Assembly (NCBI GenBank): GCA_963789025.1
Contig: CAWBIT010000009.1
Coordinates: forward strand, 62,001-126,000
DNA: 64,000 nucleotides
Direction: 5' to 3'
Source: AP-15 sp963789025
GTDB lineage: Bacteria; Pseudomonadota; Alphaproteobacteria; ATCC43930; CGMCC-115725
Every line of letters begins with the position of its first letter. Position 1 is the first letter of the stretch. The position numbers and the translations under genes were made by a program. This document shows, in pieces, positions 27,937 to 35,933 of this stretch. The notes beneath the pieces are model-generated. The model had not been told where the DNA came from. It made no database searches and worked only from the letters and a program-made list of their open reading frames with translations.

Positions 27937-28911
27937 ATGTCGGTAGTACTCGGTATGGACGGTTATCGTTACGAGGTTGCCGACAATTGGGCGAAGCTGC
28001 CGCCGGGAATGGAGTTCAACGCCGACGTCGCCGCGGTCGGCGTCGACAAGAACGACAACGTCTATGCCTTCAACCGCGGCAAGCACCCGATGTGCGTGTT
28101 CGACCGGGGCGGCAATTTCCTGCGCTCGTGGGGCGAGGGCATCTTCATGCGGCCACACGGCGTGCACATGGCGCCGGACGGTACGATCTGGCTGACCGAC
28201 GACGGCGACCACACGGTTCGCCAGTGCACCCTCGACGGCAAGGTGCTGCTGACCATCGGCGTCCCCGGCAAGCCGGCGCCCTATATGAGCGGCGAGCCGT
28301 TCCACCGCTGCACTCATACGGCATTGTCGCCGCAAGGCGACTACCTCTACATCTCGGACGGCTACGGCAATTCCCGCGTCCACAAATACACGCCTGACGG
28401 CAAACGAGTGACCTCATGGGGCGAGCCCGGCACCGATCCCGGCCAGTTCAACATCGCCCACAATATCTGCTGCGACCCGGACGGCTGGGTCTATGTCGCC
28501 GACCGCGAGAACCATCGCGTCCAGGTGTTCGACGGCAACGGCAAGTACGAGGCGCAGTGGAACAACATGCACCGCCCCTCCGGCCTCTATATGGAAAGCG
28601 GCACGAGGACTCCGCGCTTCTTTATCGGCGAGATCGGGCCCGACATGGCGGTCAATATCGACCTGCCGAATTGCGGGCCGCGGGTCAGCATCTATACCAG
28701 CAAGGGCGAACTCTTGGCGCGGCTGGGGCACGCCCATGCCGGGCTCAACCCCGGCCAGTTCATCTCGCCGCACGGGCTCGCCGTCGACTCGCGCGGCGAC
28801 ATCTATGTCGGCGAGGTGTCGTTCACCAATTGGGGCCGCCGCGTCCGCGCCAAGGGCGAGGAATTGCCGCCGGGGCTGCGCAGCCTGCAGAAGCTCGTCA
28901 AGGTGAGCTGA
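27937..28911 (+). CDS. NHL-repeat beta-propeller protein (peptidyl-alpha-hydroxyglycine lyase-like)
   Basis: A 324-residue beta-propeller without a signal peptide. Repeats with NHL spacing are visible: G-V-D-K-N-D-N-V-Y-A-F-N-R, M-A-P-D-G-T-I-W-L-T-D, Y-I-S-D-G-Y-G-N-S-R-V, V-Y-V-A-D-R-E-N-H-R-V-Q-V-F and a last one with D-I-Y-V-G-E-V. The second half resembles the lyase domain of peptidylglycine alpha-amidating enzymes, but its activity here is unknown. A cyclase-family hydrolase gene begins two bases after the stop, so both probably act in one catabolic operon. Confidence 0.8.
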   Translation: MSVVLGMDGYRYEVADNWAKLPPGMEFNADVAAVGVDKNDNVYAFNRGKHPMCVFDRGGNFLRSWGEGIFMRPHGVHMAPDGTIWLTDDGDHTVRQCTLDGKVLLTIGVPGKPAPYMSGEPFHRCTHTALSPQGDYLYISDGYGNSRVHKYTPDGKRVTSWGEPGTDPGQFNIAHNICCDPDGWVYVADRENHRVQVFDGNGKYEAQWNNMHRPSGLYMESGTRTPRFFIGEIGPDMAVNIDLPNCGPRVSIYTSKGELLARLGHAHAGLNPGQFISPHGLAVDSRGDIYVGEVSFTNWGRRVRAKGEELPPGLRSLQKLVKVS

Positions 28912-28913
28912 CC

Positions 28914-29969
28914 GTGACCGAGAACCCGCGCTGGAAGCGCCGCCCGCCGGGCTCGACCTGGGGCGATTGGGGGCCCGACGATCAGCTCGGCCGGCTCAAT
29001 CTGCTGACGCCGGAAAAGGTGCTCAAAGGCGTCGCCGAGGTTAAGGAGGGGAGGACCTTCTGCCTCTGCCTGCCGCTCGATTATCCGGGTGGGACGGTGG
29101 TCAATCCGCGCCGCCATCCGCCGCGCCTGATTGCCAACAAGCGCAACGGCATGCCCTACATCGCCTACCCGCTCGCCCGGGAGGACCCGAAACTGATCGA
29201 CGTGGTCTGCGACGACATCGTCGAGATGACGTTGCAGTATTCGACGCAGTGGGACAGCCTCGCCCATGTCGGGCAATTGTTCGACGCTGACGGAGACGGC
29301 ACCCCCGAGATCGTCTTCTATAACGGCTACCGCGCCGGCGAGCACATCATCGGGCCGATGGACTATCGCGGCGGCGGGGCCGTCGAGCGAGGCGAGCATG
29401 TCGGGGCGCTCAAGCTGTCGATCGACCACATGGCGGCGCATGGCATGCAGGGTCGCGGCGTGATGATCGACCTCGCGCACCATTGCGGGCGCGGCGAGAG
29501 CTTTGTCGGCTACGACCAGCTGATGCGGATCATCGAGGCGGACAAGGTCGAGGTCGAGGAGGGCGATCTCGTCTGCTTTCGCACCGGCTACGACCGGGTC
29601 ATCCTCGGCATGAACAAGAGCCCCGACGCCGCGGTGCTCGCCGCCAATCCCGGCGCCGGCCTCGACGGGCGCGACGAGCGGCTCCTCAACTGGATCACCA
29701 GATCAGGCGTCGTCGCGCTAATTTCCGACAACCGGGCCGTCGAGCAGATGCCCTCGCGCCCCTGCGAGAGCGAGGATCACTGCGCCTCGTTGCCGTTGCA
29801 CGCCCACTGCCTTTTCAAGCTCGGCGTCTATCTCGGCGAAATCTGGCACCTCTCCGACCTCGCCGATTGGCTGCGCGCCAACGGCCGCTCGCGCTTCCTC
29901 TTGACCGCCCCGCCCTTGCGTTTACCGGGCGCCGTCGGCTCGCCGGCCAACGCCATCGCGACGGTTTAA
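28914..29969 (+). CDS. cyclase family protein (KynB-like metal-dependent hydrolase fold)
   Basis: A 351-residue member of the putative cyclase family, which includes arylformamidase KynB and isatin hydrolase. The usual H-x-G-T-H-x-D metal motif is replaced by W-D-S-L-A-H-V-G, as in the longer subgroup of the family, with further conserved stretches G-R-G-V-M-I-D-L-A-H and L-V-C-F-R-T-G-Y. The GTG at 28914, two bases after the upstream stop, gives the family-type start P-P-G-S-T-W-G-D-W-G. The substrate is unknown. Confidence 0.82.
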   Translation: MTENPRWKRRPPGSTWGDWGPDDQLGRLNLLTPEKVLKGVAEVKEGRTFCLCLPLDYPGGTVVNPRRHPPRLIANKRNGMPYIAYPLAREDPKLIDVVCDDIVEMTLQYSTQWDSLAHVGQLFDADGDGTPEIVFYNGYRAGEHIIGPMDYRGGGAVERGEHVGALKLSIDHMAAHGMQGRGVMIDLAHHCGRGESFVGYDQLMRIIEADKVEVEEGDLVCFRTGYDRVILGMNKSPDAAVLAANPGAGLDGRDERLLNWITRSGVVALISDNRAVEQMPSRPCESEDHCASLPLHAHCLFKLGVYLGEIWHLSDLADWLRANGRSRFLLTAPPLRLPGAVGSPANAIATV

Positions 29970-29971
29970 AG

Positions 29972-30066
29972 GCCCCTCACCCTAGCCCTCTCCCCGCGAG
30001 CGGGGCGAGGGAATCAATAGCCTCTCCCTCGCCCCGCTTGCGGGGAGAGGGTCGGGGCGAGGGGCC
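29972..30066. repeat. palindromic repeat, CTCTCCCCGC family
   Basis: Arms CCCTCTCCCCGCGAGCGGGGCGAGGG and CCCTCGCCCCGCTTGCGGGGAGAGGG form a long hairpin between two convergent genes, so it could serve as a bidirectional terminator. It is similar to the element at 19084-19197. Confidence 0.8.
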
Positions 30067-30077
30067 TTCCGGCTGCA

Positions 30078-30863
30078 TCACCCCATCGTCGAATTGAAGG
30101 CGCCGCCGTCGAGCAACAGGTTCTGACCGACGATGAAACCGGCGGAGGCGCTGCACAGAAAGGCGCAGGCGTCGCCGAACTCGGCCGGGTCGCCGACTCG
30201 GCCGGTCGGGTTCGACTGGCCGCGCTTGGCGAGCATCTCCTCAAACGAGACGTTCTGCCGCCGCGCGTCGTATTCGATGCCCGAGCGCAGCCGGTCGGTC
30301 AGAAACGGGCCGGGCAGCAACCCGTTGATCGTCACATTGTGTTTTGCCACTTGGCGCGCGAGGCCGGCGCAGAAGGCGGTGAGGCCGGCACGGGCCCCGT
30401 TGCTCATGCCGAGATTGGGGATCGGCGACTTCACCGAACCCGAGGTGATGTTGACGATGCGGCCGAATTTGCGCGTGCACATCCCGTCGACCGTCGCCTT
30501 GATCAGCATGATCGGCGTCAGCATGTTGGCGTTGACCGCCTTTTGCCAGTCCTCGACCGACCATTCGCGAAAATCGCCGTGCGGGGGGCCGCCGCAATTA
30601 TTGACCAGAATGTCCGGGTTGGGGCAGGCGGCAAGCGCAGCGGCGCGGCCGGCCTCGGTGGAGATGTCGCCGGGCACCGCCGTCACCTTGGCGCCGGTCT
30701 CCTTGCGGATCTCCTCAGCCGTCTGCTCGAGGGTCTCGGCGGTGCGCGCGGTTATCGTCAACTCGACCCCGGCGCGCCCCAGCGACATCGCACAAGCCCG
30801 ACCCAACCCCTTGCTAGCCGCGCAAACCAGAGCCTTCCGGCCGCGAATTCTCAAATCCAACAT
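30078..30863 (-). CDS. SDR family protein with atypical catalytic site
   Basis: A 261-residue short-chain dehydrogenase/reductase fold. The nucleotide-binding loop is A-A-S-K-G-L-G-R-A, and the N-N-C-G-G-P and I-T-S-G-S strands are in place. The usual catalytic Y-x-x-x-K is not: at that position the sequence reads L-G-M-S-N-G-A-R-A-G. The C-terminal G-Q-N-L-L-L-D-G-G is standard. It may be an enzyme with a different mechanism or a non-catalytic member. The GGAGG ribosome site fits the ATG at 30863. Confidence 0.85.
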   Translation of the reverse strand: MLDLRIRGRKALVCAASKGLGRACAMSLGRAGVELTITARTAETLEQTAEEIRKETGAKVTAVPGDISTEAGRAAALAACPNPDILVNNCGGPPHGDFREWSVEDWQKAVNANMLTPIMLIKATVDGMCTRKFGRIVNITSGSVKSPIPNLGMSNGARAGLTAFCAGLARQVAKHNVTINGLLPGPFLTDRLRSGIEYDARRQNVSFEEMLAKRGQSNPTGRVGDPAEFGDACAFLCSASAGFIVGQNLLLDGGAFNSTMG

Positions 30864-30908
30864 GGCATCCTCCGCTGCGACCCCGACATATTGTTATAAT
30901 AGAGAGCT

Positions 30909-31148
30909 ATGAAACTGACCCTGATCCTCGACCCCGCGCCGATCGGCGTACGCGCCAGTCTGATAGAAGAATGGGATGAAGTCGCCCGCGGCACCAAGAT
31001 GGCGCCGCGGGTCCGGCTGTTCGATACCGAGGAAGAGGCGCTCGCTTGGGGGCGCTTGCTGGCGCACCGCCGCGGGCTGAAACAACTGTTCCTGACCGAC
31101 AACAGAAAGAAGCCGCCGTCGGATGATCCCGGCCTGACGCATCAATAG
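30909..31148 (+). CDS. small hypothetical protein
   Basis: A 79-residue acidic/basic mixed protein without a signal or membrane segment. I do not recognise the family. A TTATAAT box ends only about nine bases before the ATG, so the transcript could be almost leaderless. It is divergent from the SDR gene and overlaps the convergent glycine-zipper gene by a few bases. Confidence 0.5.
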   Translation: MKLTLILDPAPIGVRASLIEEWDEVARGTKMAPRVRLFDTEEEALAWGRLLAHRRGLKQLFLTDNRKKPPSDDPGLTHQ

Positions 31149-31729
31149 CCCGGTTGATATTCCGGAGGCGGCGGGGCCGGCGCTCCGGGATAGGCCCCCG
31201 GATAGCCCCCGGCATAGCCCCCTGGACCGTAGGGCGGCGGGCCCGGCGGACCCGCGTAAGGCGACCGGCCGGGCGCACCATAGGACGGAGCGCCGGGCGG
31301 CGGCGATAAACCGGGCACCGAATGACCATGGGCGCTCATGCACTGGGCGTACATGACGTCGTATTGCTGCTGCAGCGACATCTGCGCAAAGCCGGAACCG
31401 CTCGCCCCGGCCACTGTGCCGAGCGCGGCGCCCGAGGCAGCGCCGATCCCGGCACCACGCCCGCCGCCGATGGCACCGCCGAGCGCCGCTCCGAGCGCCG
31501 TGGTGAGAATGGCCCCTCCCACCGCCTGGTTATTGGCCGCATACACCCCCGGCGCGGTCCGCGCCGCGGCATATTGCTGGCAGGCCGCCTGATCGGCCGC
31601 GAAGGCGTCGAAGCTCTTGTTCGGCCCAGGCGCGACGGCGATCGTCGGCCCCAATGGCGGCGCGACGCACGCCGTCAACGAAATCGCCCCGGCCACCAAG
31701 GCCAGTACACGCCGATCGATACGCGCCAC
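31142..31729 (-). CDS. glycine-zipper lipoprotein
   Basis: A 195-residue lipoprotein with lipobox S-L-T-A-C, a glycine-zipper membrane-like region (G-A-A-L-G-G-A-I-G-G-G-R-G-A-G-I-G-A-A-S-G), then a conserved Y-D-V-M-Y-A-Q-C-M segment and a Pro/Gly/Tyr-rich tail. Proteins of this type are outer-membrane associated, with unknown roles. The GTG at 31729 has GGAGGGGG just upstream; the TTG at 31750 is less likely. A shorter relative is encoded at 33606. Confidence 0.7.
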   Translation of the reverse strand: MARIDRRVLALVAGAISLTACVAPPLGPTIAVAPGPNKSFDAFAADQAACQQYAAARTAPGVYAANNQAVGGAILTTALGAALGGAIGGGRGAGIGAASGAALGTVAGASGSGFAQMSLQQQYDVMYAQCMSAHGHSVPGLSPPPGAPSYGAPGRSPYAGPPGPPPYGPGGYAGGYPGAYPGAPAPPPPEYQPGY

Positions 31730-31834
31730 GTCCCCCTCCCTCTCGCTCAAACGCCAGCCGATCTTGCGGCGAGTGTTTCTATGCAGGCAAGCGGTAAGCG
31801 ATCCCTCGATGGAGATGCGACAGCAAGGCCGCGT

Positions 31835-33097
31835 CTACAAAGCATCTTTCGCAACATCTCCACGCAAGGCGGGGGGCGGCCCGGGCGAGAAGAGCTCATG
31901 CGATCCGGCAAGACCGCGCAATTCATGCCGGCCGAGCGAGCGCAGATCGCCGCGATAGGCGTGAGCGAACGCGTCGCTGACCACGATCGGCAAATCAAGA
32001 GCCTTCGCCACGGTCTCGACCCGGCTGACGAGGTTGACCGCGGGGCCGATCACGGTGAAATCGAGCCGCGCGGCGGCGCCGATATTGCCGTAGATGACAG
32101 TCCCGCAGTGCAGCGCGACGACCATGCGCACCGGCGGCTCGCCGGCGGGCATCGCCTTGGTGAGAGCGTGGCGCACTGCCGCAAAAGCCTCCCCTGCCGC
32201 CGAGAGCGCCCGCTCGGCAGCCGACTTTTCTTCCGCCTCGTCGGTGATCGGGAAGATCGCCAGCAGGCCGTCGCCGATGAACTTCAATATCTCGCCGCCA
32301 TGGCTCTCGATCGCGATCGCCTGCGCGTCGAAGACAGTGTTGAGCATCGTGATAATGCGGTCGCCCGAAAGCCGGTCGGATGGCTGCGTGAAACCGCGCA
32401 GATCGGAGGACCAGAGGATCGTCTTGAGAACATTCTCGGCGACCGCGCGCTGGGCGAACATGTCCGCCGGTATTGCCAGGCGTTGCGAGATCCCCGTCAG
32501 CTCTTCGATTTCCGGCGCCGTGAAGCCGCCCGGCCGGTCGGTGACGTAGGTCGCCATGCAGCGACGGCTACCGAGCGCGCTGGTTACTGGCAGGGCGTAA
32601 AAATCGGTCGCACCCCTTGCCTTGAGGTCGTGCAGCACGGAAAAATCGAGCACCGCGCCTGTGCCTTCGAGGCGGCGCCGCAGAACTTCGCCGCCCTCGG
32701 TCACGCGCCGCACCGGGCTGTCGCGTTAGGGAATGAGATCGGCGACTTCGTGCGCGATCATGACCGCCCGTGTCCGGCCGGAGATACGCCACCAGGTATA
32801 GGTCGCGCCGAGAAATTGCGGGTGCAGTGTGCCGCAGTGCAACGTCACCCGCAGCAGAGGCAGGCCGGCGGCCAGCATCCGCCACGCAAACTCGTCGACA
32901 AAGCGCGCTGCCGAAGGAAGCCGACGCGCCTCATCGACGATCCAAGCGGCAACGGCCGCAATCGACTGGTCGCGCGGCCGCTCCGCTCGTGGCAACTCCA
33001 CTTCTTCTGTCAGGATCAAATTGCGCCCTTCGGCAAGCAAAGGGGTCTGGGCGCTCCCTGTGCTCATTTCATGCAGATTCCGCGGGGGCTGTGTCAT
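31835..33097 (-). pseudogene. adenylate/guanylate cyclase interrupted by an in-frame stop
   Basis: Read through one TAA (32728-32726) this is a continuous frame of about 420 residues. The N-terminal part ends E-V-A-D-L-I-P-stop and the next codons read R-D-S-P-V-R-R-V-T-E-G-G-E in the same frame. The C-terminal class III cyclase domain keeps its metal aspartates (S-S-D-L-R-G-F-T and F-I-G-D-G-L-L) and the V-N-L-V-S-R motif. The segment just before the cyclase domain (E-N-V-L-K-T-I-L-W) seems short compared with relatives as I remember them. An ATG at 32713 could let the catalytic half be made alone. Confidence 0.75.
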
Positions 33098-33139
33098 CGC
33101 CTCCGACCTATCTACGGTCGAGACGGCCTTTCTGCTCGT

Positions 33140-33442
33140 CTAAGCGTCGGCGACCGCGAGCCGCGCGCCGATAGTCAGCGCGGCGAGCTGATAGACCGCA
33201 TTGCGGCCCGCGCGCCAGTCCGCGAGCTCCTCTTCGTCTAGGCGTTCGGGGATGCGCGGGTGCCATTCGCCGGGTTCGGGCCGGATCACGGAACCGGGAT
33301 CGAGCTGACCGCAATCGACGCGCATCGTGCAGCGGAAGCGGCGGCCGACCTCGAAGGTCGATTCGATGATGGTGTTGCGGGCGAGGCGCGGCGGGATGGG
33401 CTCGAAATAGGTGACTTTCCGGGGCGGGCTGCGGCGGGCCAT
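33140..33442 (-). CDS. conserved hypothetical protein
   Basis: A 100-residue soluble protein starting M-A-R-R-S-P-P-R-K-V-T-Y-F-E-P with a central F-R-C-T-M-R-V-D-C-G-Q-L-D-P-G-S-V segment containing two cysteines. I recall no function for it. The following 163 bases up to the next gene hold no clear signal. Confidence 0.5.
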   Translation of the reverse strand: MARRSPPRKVTYFEPIPPRLARNTIIESTFEVGRRFRCTMRVDCGQLDPGSVIRPEPGEWHPRIPERLDEEELADWRAGRNAVYQLAALTIGARLAVADA

Positions 33443-33605
33443 TCCGTATCCTCCTCGTTGGGTCGGGTGAGGTGATCCTCAACTCTATGTGGGATGAAAC
33501 GGTGCCGCCTGCATGGGTATTGCCCCTACGGCCTAGACATTTTTTCGCCGGTCCTCTCCGCGCGTCCGGTCACGCAAGGCAGATCGAAATCCTGACGCGG
33601 GAGGT

Positions 33606-33953
33606 CTAGTGTCCGCCGCCGACCGCTCCCGGTCCCGGCAACTCGCCTTGATAACCCGGATAACCCGGCGAGTTGGGCGATGGCGAGAAACCGGGCACGA
33701 CATAGCCTCTGGCAAACATGCACTGAGCGTACATCGTGTCGTAGGGGAGCGCGTGCTGAGCGGCGGCGTATCCCCGGCAGATCGCCGCTACCGCCGAGGC
33801 GCGATCCCAAACCTCGCCTGCTGCCTCCGCGGCCGGGGTGGTCTGCCCGACCAGCGCGAAAGCGACGCCGAACGCTGCACCAGCCGCGATCTTGATGTTC
33901 GGTCTCCATTTATAGGCAAGCGCATTATGCGGGGGTGATGACAACCGCGCCAC
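33606..33953 (-). CDS. short paralogue of the glycine-zipper lipoprotein
   Basis: A 115-residue protein with a hydrophobic N-terminal segment (A-A-G-A-A-F-G-V-A-F-A-L-V-G) and a Y-D-T-M-Y-A-Q-C-M-F-A-R-G-Y-V-V-P-G-F-S-P segment clearly related to Y-D-V-M-Y-A-Q-C-M in the protein encoded at 31142. The glycine zipper itself is absent. The GTG start at 33953 is uncertain. It flanks the broken cyclase on the other side. Confidence 0.5.
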   Translation of the reverse strand: MARLSSPPHNALAYKWRPNIKIAAGAAFGVAFALVGQTTPAAEAAGEVWDRASAVAAICRGYAAAQHALPYDTMYAQCMFARGYVVPGFSPSPNSPGYPGYQGELPGPGAVGGGH

Positions 33954-33972
33954 CGCGCACTAAGGTCGTGAT

Positions 33973-34851
33973 ATGGATGGTGAATTCCTGTCCCGGCCGA
34001 CCGCGGCCGGGGTTCTCGACCTCTACGAACCGGCAGCGCGCCGGTTGCCGCTCGTCCTCGCCTCGCCCCATAGCGGGTCCGAATATCCAGCAGATTTCGT
34101 CGCGGCGTCGCGGCTCGACCCGCTGGCCCTGCGGCAATCCGAAGACAGCTTTGTCGACGAACTGTTCGCCGCCGCCCCGCAGCTCGGCGCCCCGCTACTC
34201 TCGGCCCGCTTTCCGCGGGCTTATCTCGACGTCAACCGGGAAGCCTATGAGCTCGACCCGACGATGTTCTCCGACGCCTTGCCGAGCTACGTCAATGCCG
34301 GCTCGCCGCGGGTTCGCATCGGGCTCGGCACGATCGCCCGCATCGTTGCCAGCGGCGAGAACATCTACGCCGCGAAGTTGCGCTTCGCAGATGCCGAACG
34401 GCGCATCGAGTGCCTCTACCACCCTTACCACCAGGTGCTGCGCCGGCTGGTCCAAGAGACCGCCGGCATGTTCGGCGGTTATCTCCTCATCGATTGCCAT
34501 TCGATGCCGTCGAGCTCCGGCTGCGGCCAAGACGGTGCCGATATGGTCCTCGGCGATTGCTACGGCGCGGCTTGCGCCCCCCGCATCCTCGAGGCAGCCT
34601 GCCGGTTTCTCGCCGACCGCGGCTTCAAGGTCGCGATCAACGCGCCCTATGCCGGGGGCTTCACGACAGGATCTTACGGACGGCCGAGCGCGCATCGCCA
34701 CGCGCTGCAGATCGAGATCAACCGGGCGCTCTATATGGACGAGCGCAGCTATTGCAGAAAGCCGTCTTTCGCGCGGCTGGTCCAAGACCTCGCCGATCTG
34801 ATCGAGCGGTTGAGCCGGGCCACGCAGGACTGCCTGCCAAAGACCGCGTGA
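33973..34851 (+). CDS. N-formylglutamate amidohydrolase
   Basis: A 292-residue zinc hydrolase of the FGase family. The motif L-A-S-P-H-S-G-S-E-Y-P carries a metal histidine, E-D-S-F-V-D-E follows, and L-L-I-D-C-H-S-M-P-S has the second site. R-A-Y-L-D-V-N-R-E is a family hallmark. It releases glutamate from N-formyl-Glu, the last step of one histidine breakdown route, though no hut genes are nearby. Some members act on other N-acyl amino acids. Confidence 0.88.
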   Translation: MDGEFLSRPTAAGVLDLYEPAARRLPLVLASPHSGSEYPADFVAASRLDPLALRQSEDSFVDELFAAAPQLGAPLLSARFPRAYLDVNREAYELDPTMFSDALPSYVNAGSPRVRIGLGTIARIVASGENIYAAKLRFADAERRIECLYHPYHQVLRRLVQETAGMFGGYLLIDCHSMPSSSGCGQDGADMVLGDCYGAACAPRILEAACRFLADRGFKVAINAPYAGGFTTGSYGRPSAHRHALQIEINRALYMDERSYCRKPSFARLVQDLADLIERLSRATQDCLPKTA

Positions 34852-34944
34852 GGCTCGACAACCCAATTGATGCGCCACCTCGTCAGTCACATTTGAGGGG
34901 TGGCGCAACCACGCGTGGGAGGGCGCGAAGTTCGGGGTAGCTTG

Positions 34945-35820
34945 ATGGCCAAGATCGGGCAGGATTTTAATTCGGATTTTTCGATCGAGCAGAATTGGCA
35001 GGATTATAGCGAGGAAGAGCACGCGATCTGGCGGCTGCTGTTCGAACGCCAGCAGCGGCTGCTGGTCGGTCGCGCTTGCGATGAGTTTCTCGACGGGCTC
35101 GGCGCGCTCGGGGTCGCCGCGGACGGGATCCCGGATTTCCGCCGGCTGAGCGAGGTGCTCGACGCCGCAACCGGGTGGCGGATCGTCGCGGTGCCCGGAC
35201 TGGTTCCCGACGATGTCTTCTTTGCCCATCTCGCCCGCCGCCGCTTTCCGTCGACCTGCTTCATCCGGCGGCGCGACCAGCTCGATTACCTCCAGGAGCC
35301 CGACATCTTTCACGACATCTGCGGCCACGTACCGTTGCTGATCAACCCGGTTTTCGCCGACTACATGCAGGCCTACGGGGAGGGCGGGCTGAAGGCATTG
35401 GGCCTCGGGCACTTGCAACATCTGGCCCGGCTGTATTGGTACACCGTCGAGTTCGGATTGATCGCAACCCGAGAAGGCCTGCGCATCTATGGCTCGGGCA
35501 TCCTCTCTTCCGCCGGGGAGTCGGTCTATTGTCTCGAGGACCCCCGGCCAAACCGCATCCGTTTCGATTTGCGGCGGGTGATGCGGACCCGGTACCGGAT
35601 CGACGATTTCCAGCAGACCTATTTCGTGATCGACGATTTCCAGCAGCTGTTCGAGGCGACCCGGCCCGACTTCGCGCCGATCTACCGCGAAATAGCGGCC
35701 CAGCCAGACATCGAGCCCGATGTACTGATCGGCTCCGACCGCGAATTCGATCAGGCTTCTCGGGATCCGCTGAGCGCAGGCAAAAAAATGGGCCGCAGAT
35801 TGAGCGCGGCCCAAGTTTAG
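34945..35820 (+). CDS. phhA: phenylalanine 4-monooxygenase
   Basis: A 291-residue pterin-dependent aromatic amino acid hydroxylase converting phenylalanine to tyrosine. The iron ligands are seen in I-F-H-D-I-C-G-H-V-P (two histidines) and T-V-E-F-G-L (glutamate). R-F-P-S-T-C-F-I-R, Y-G-S-G-I-L-S-S and a partial doubling of I-D-D-F-Q-Q near the C-terminus are also visible. The ATG at 34945 starts M-A-K-I-G-Q-D-F. The last 40 bases are also the terminator region of an opposite-strand small RNA candidate. Confidence 0.95.
   Translation: MAKIGQDFNSDFSIEQNWQDYSEEEHAIWRLLFERQQRLLVGRACDEFLDGLGALGVAADGIPDFRRLSEVLDAATGWRIVAVPGLVPDDVFFAHLARRRFPSTCFIRRRDQLDYLQEPDIFHDICGHVPLLINPVFADYMQAYGEGGLKALGLGHLQHLARLYWYTVEFGLIATREGLRIYGSGILSSAGESVYCLEDPRPNRIRFDLRRVMRTRYRIDDFQQTYFVIDDFQQLFEATRPDFAPIYREIAAQPDIEPDVLIGSDREFDQASRDPLSAGKKMGRRLSAAQV
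35782..35813 (-). terminator. rho-independent terminator, minus strand
   Basis: On the minus strand TGGGCCGC and GCGGCCCA (35813-35806 and 35796-35789) form an 8-bp stem followed by seven T (35788-35782). It lies inside the 3' end of phhA but points the other way. Confidence 0.8.
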
Positions 35821-35875
35821 GGAGGAAACGCCTAGAAGACGTACGGTAAAACCACAACCAGTGATCGTTACCGCA
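35782..35875 (-). ncRNA. candidate small RNA with anti-Shine-Dalgarno loop, about 94 nt
   Basis: A strong promoter leads directly into a 5' hairpin closed by CGGTAA/TTACCG (near 35872-35842), then an unpaired stretch containing TTTCCTCCC (near 35829-35820) and a terminator hairpin with seven T. This layout (5' stem, single-stranded CCTCCC, terminator) is that of trans-acting small RNAs of alphaproteobacteria that cover ribosome binding sites. It is also antisense to the last 40 bases of phhA. I cannot assign it to a named family. Confidence 0.6.
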
Positions 35876-35881
35876 CTGCAC

Positions 35882-35909
35882 AATCTAGTGCGTTGCCCCG
35901 TGAAGTCAA
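35882..35909 (-). promoter_or_regulatory. promoter of the small RNA candidate
   Basis: On the minus strand TTGACT (35909-35904), 16-base spacer, TAGATT (35887-35882), giving a start near 35875. Confidence 0.65.
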
Positions 35910-35933
35910 GCCTCTTTTTCGAAACGCGTTGGC

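Noticed and set aside
30909..31148. Small protein as part of a toxin-antitoxin pair
   Set aside because: No partner gene of suitable size and orientation is adjacent, and no toxin or antitoxin motif is visible.
33443..33605. GC-rich hairpins near an A/T-run as a terminator
   Set aside because: The stem halves do not pair well and the T-run is not adjacent to a perfect stem.
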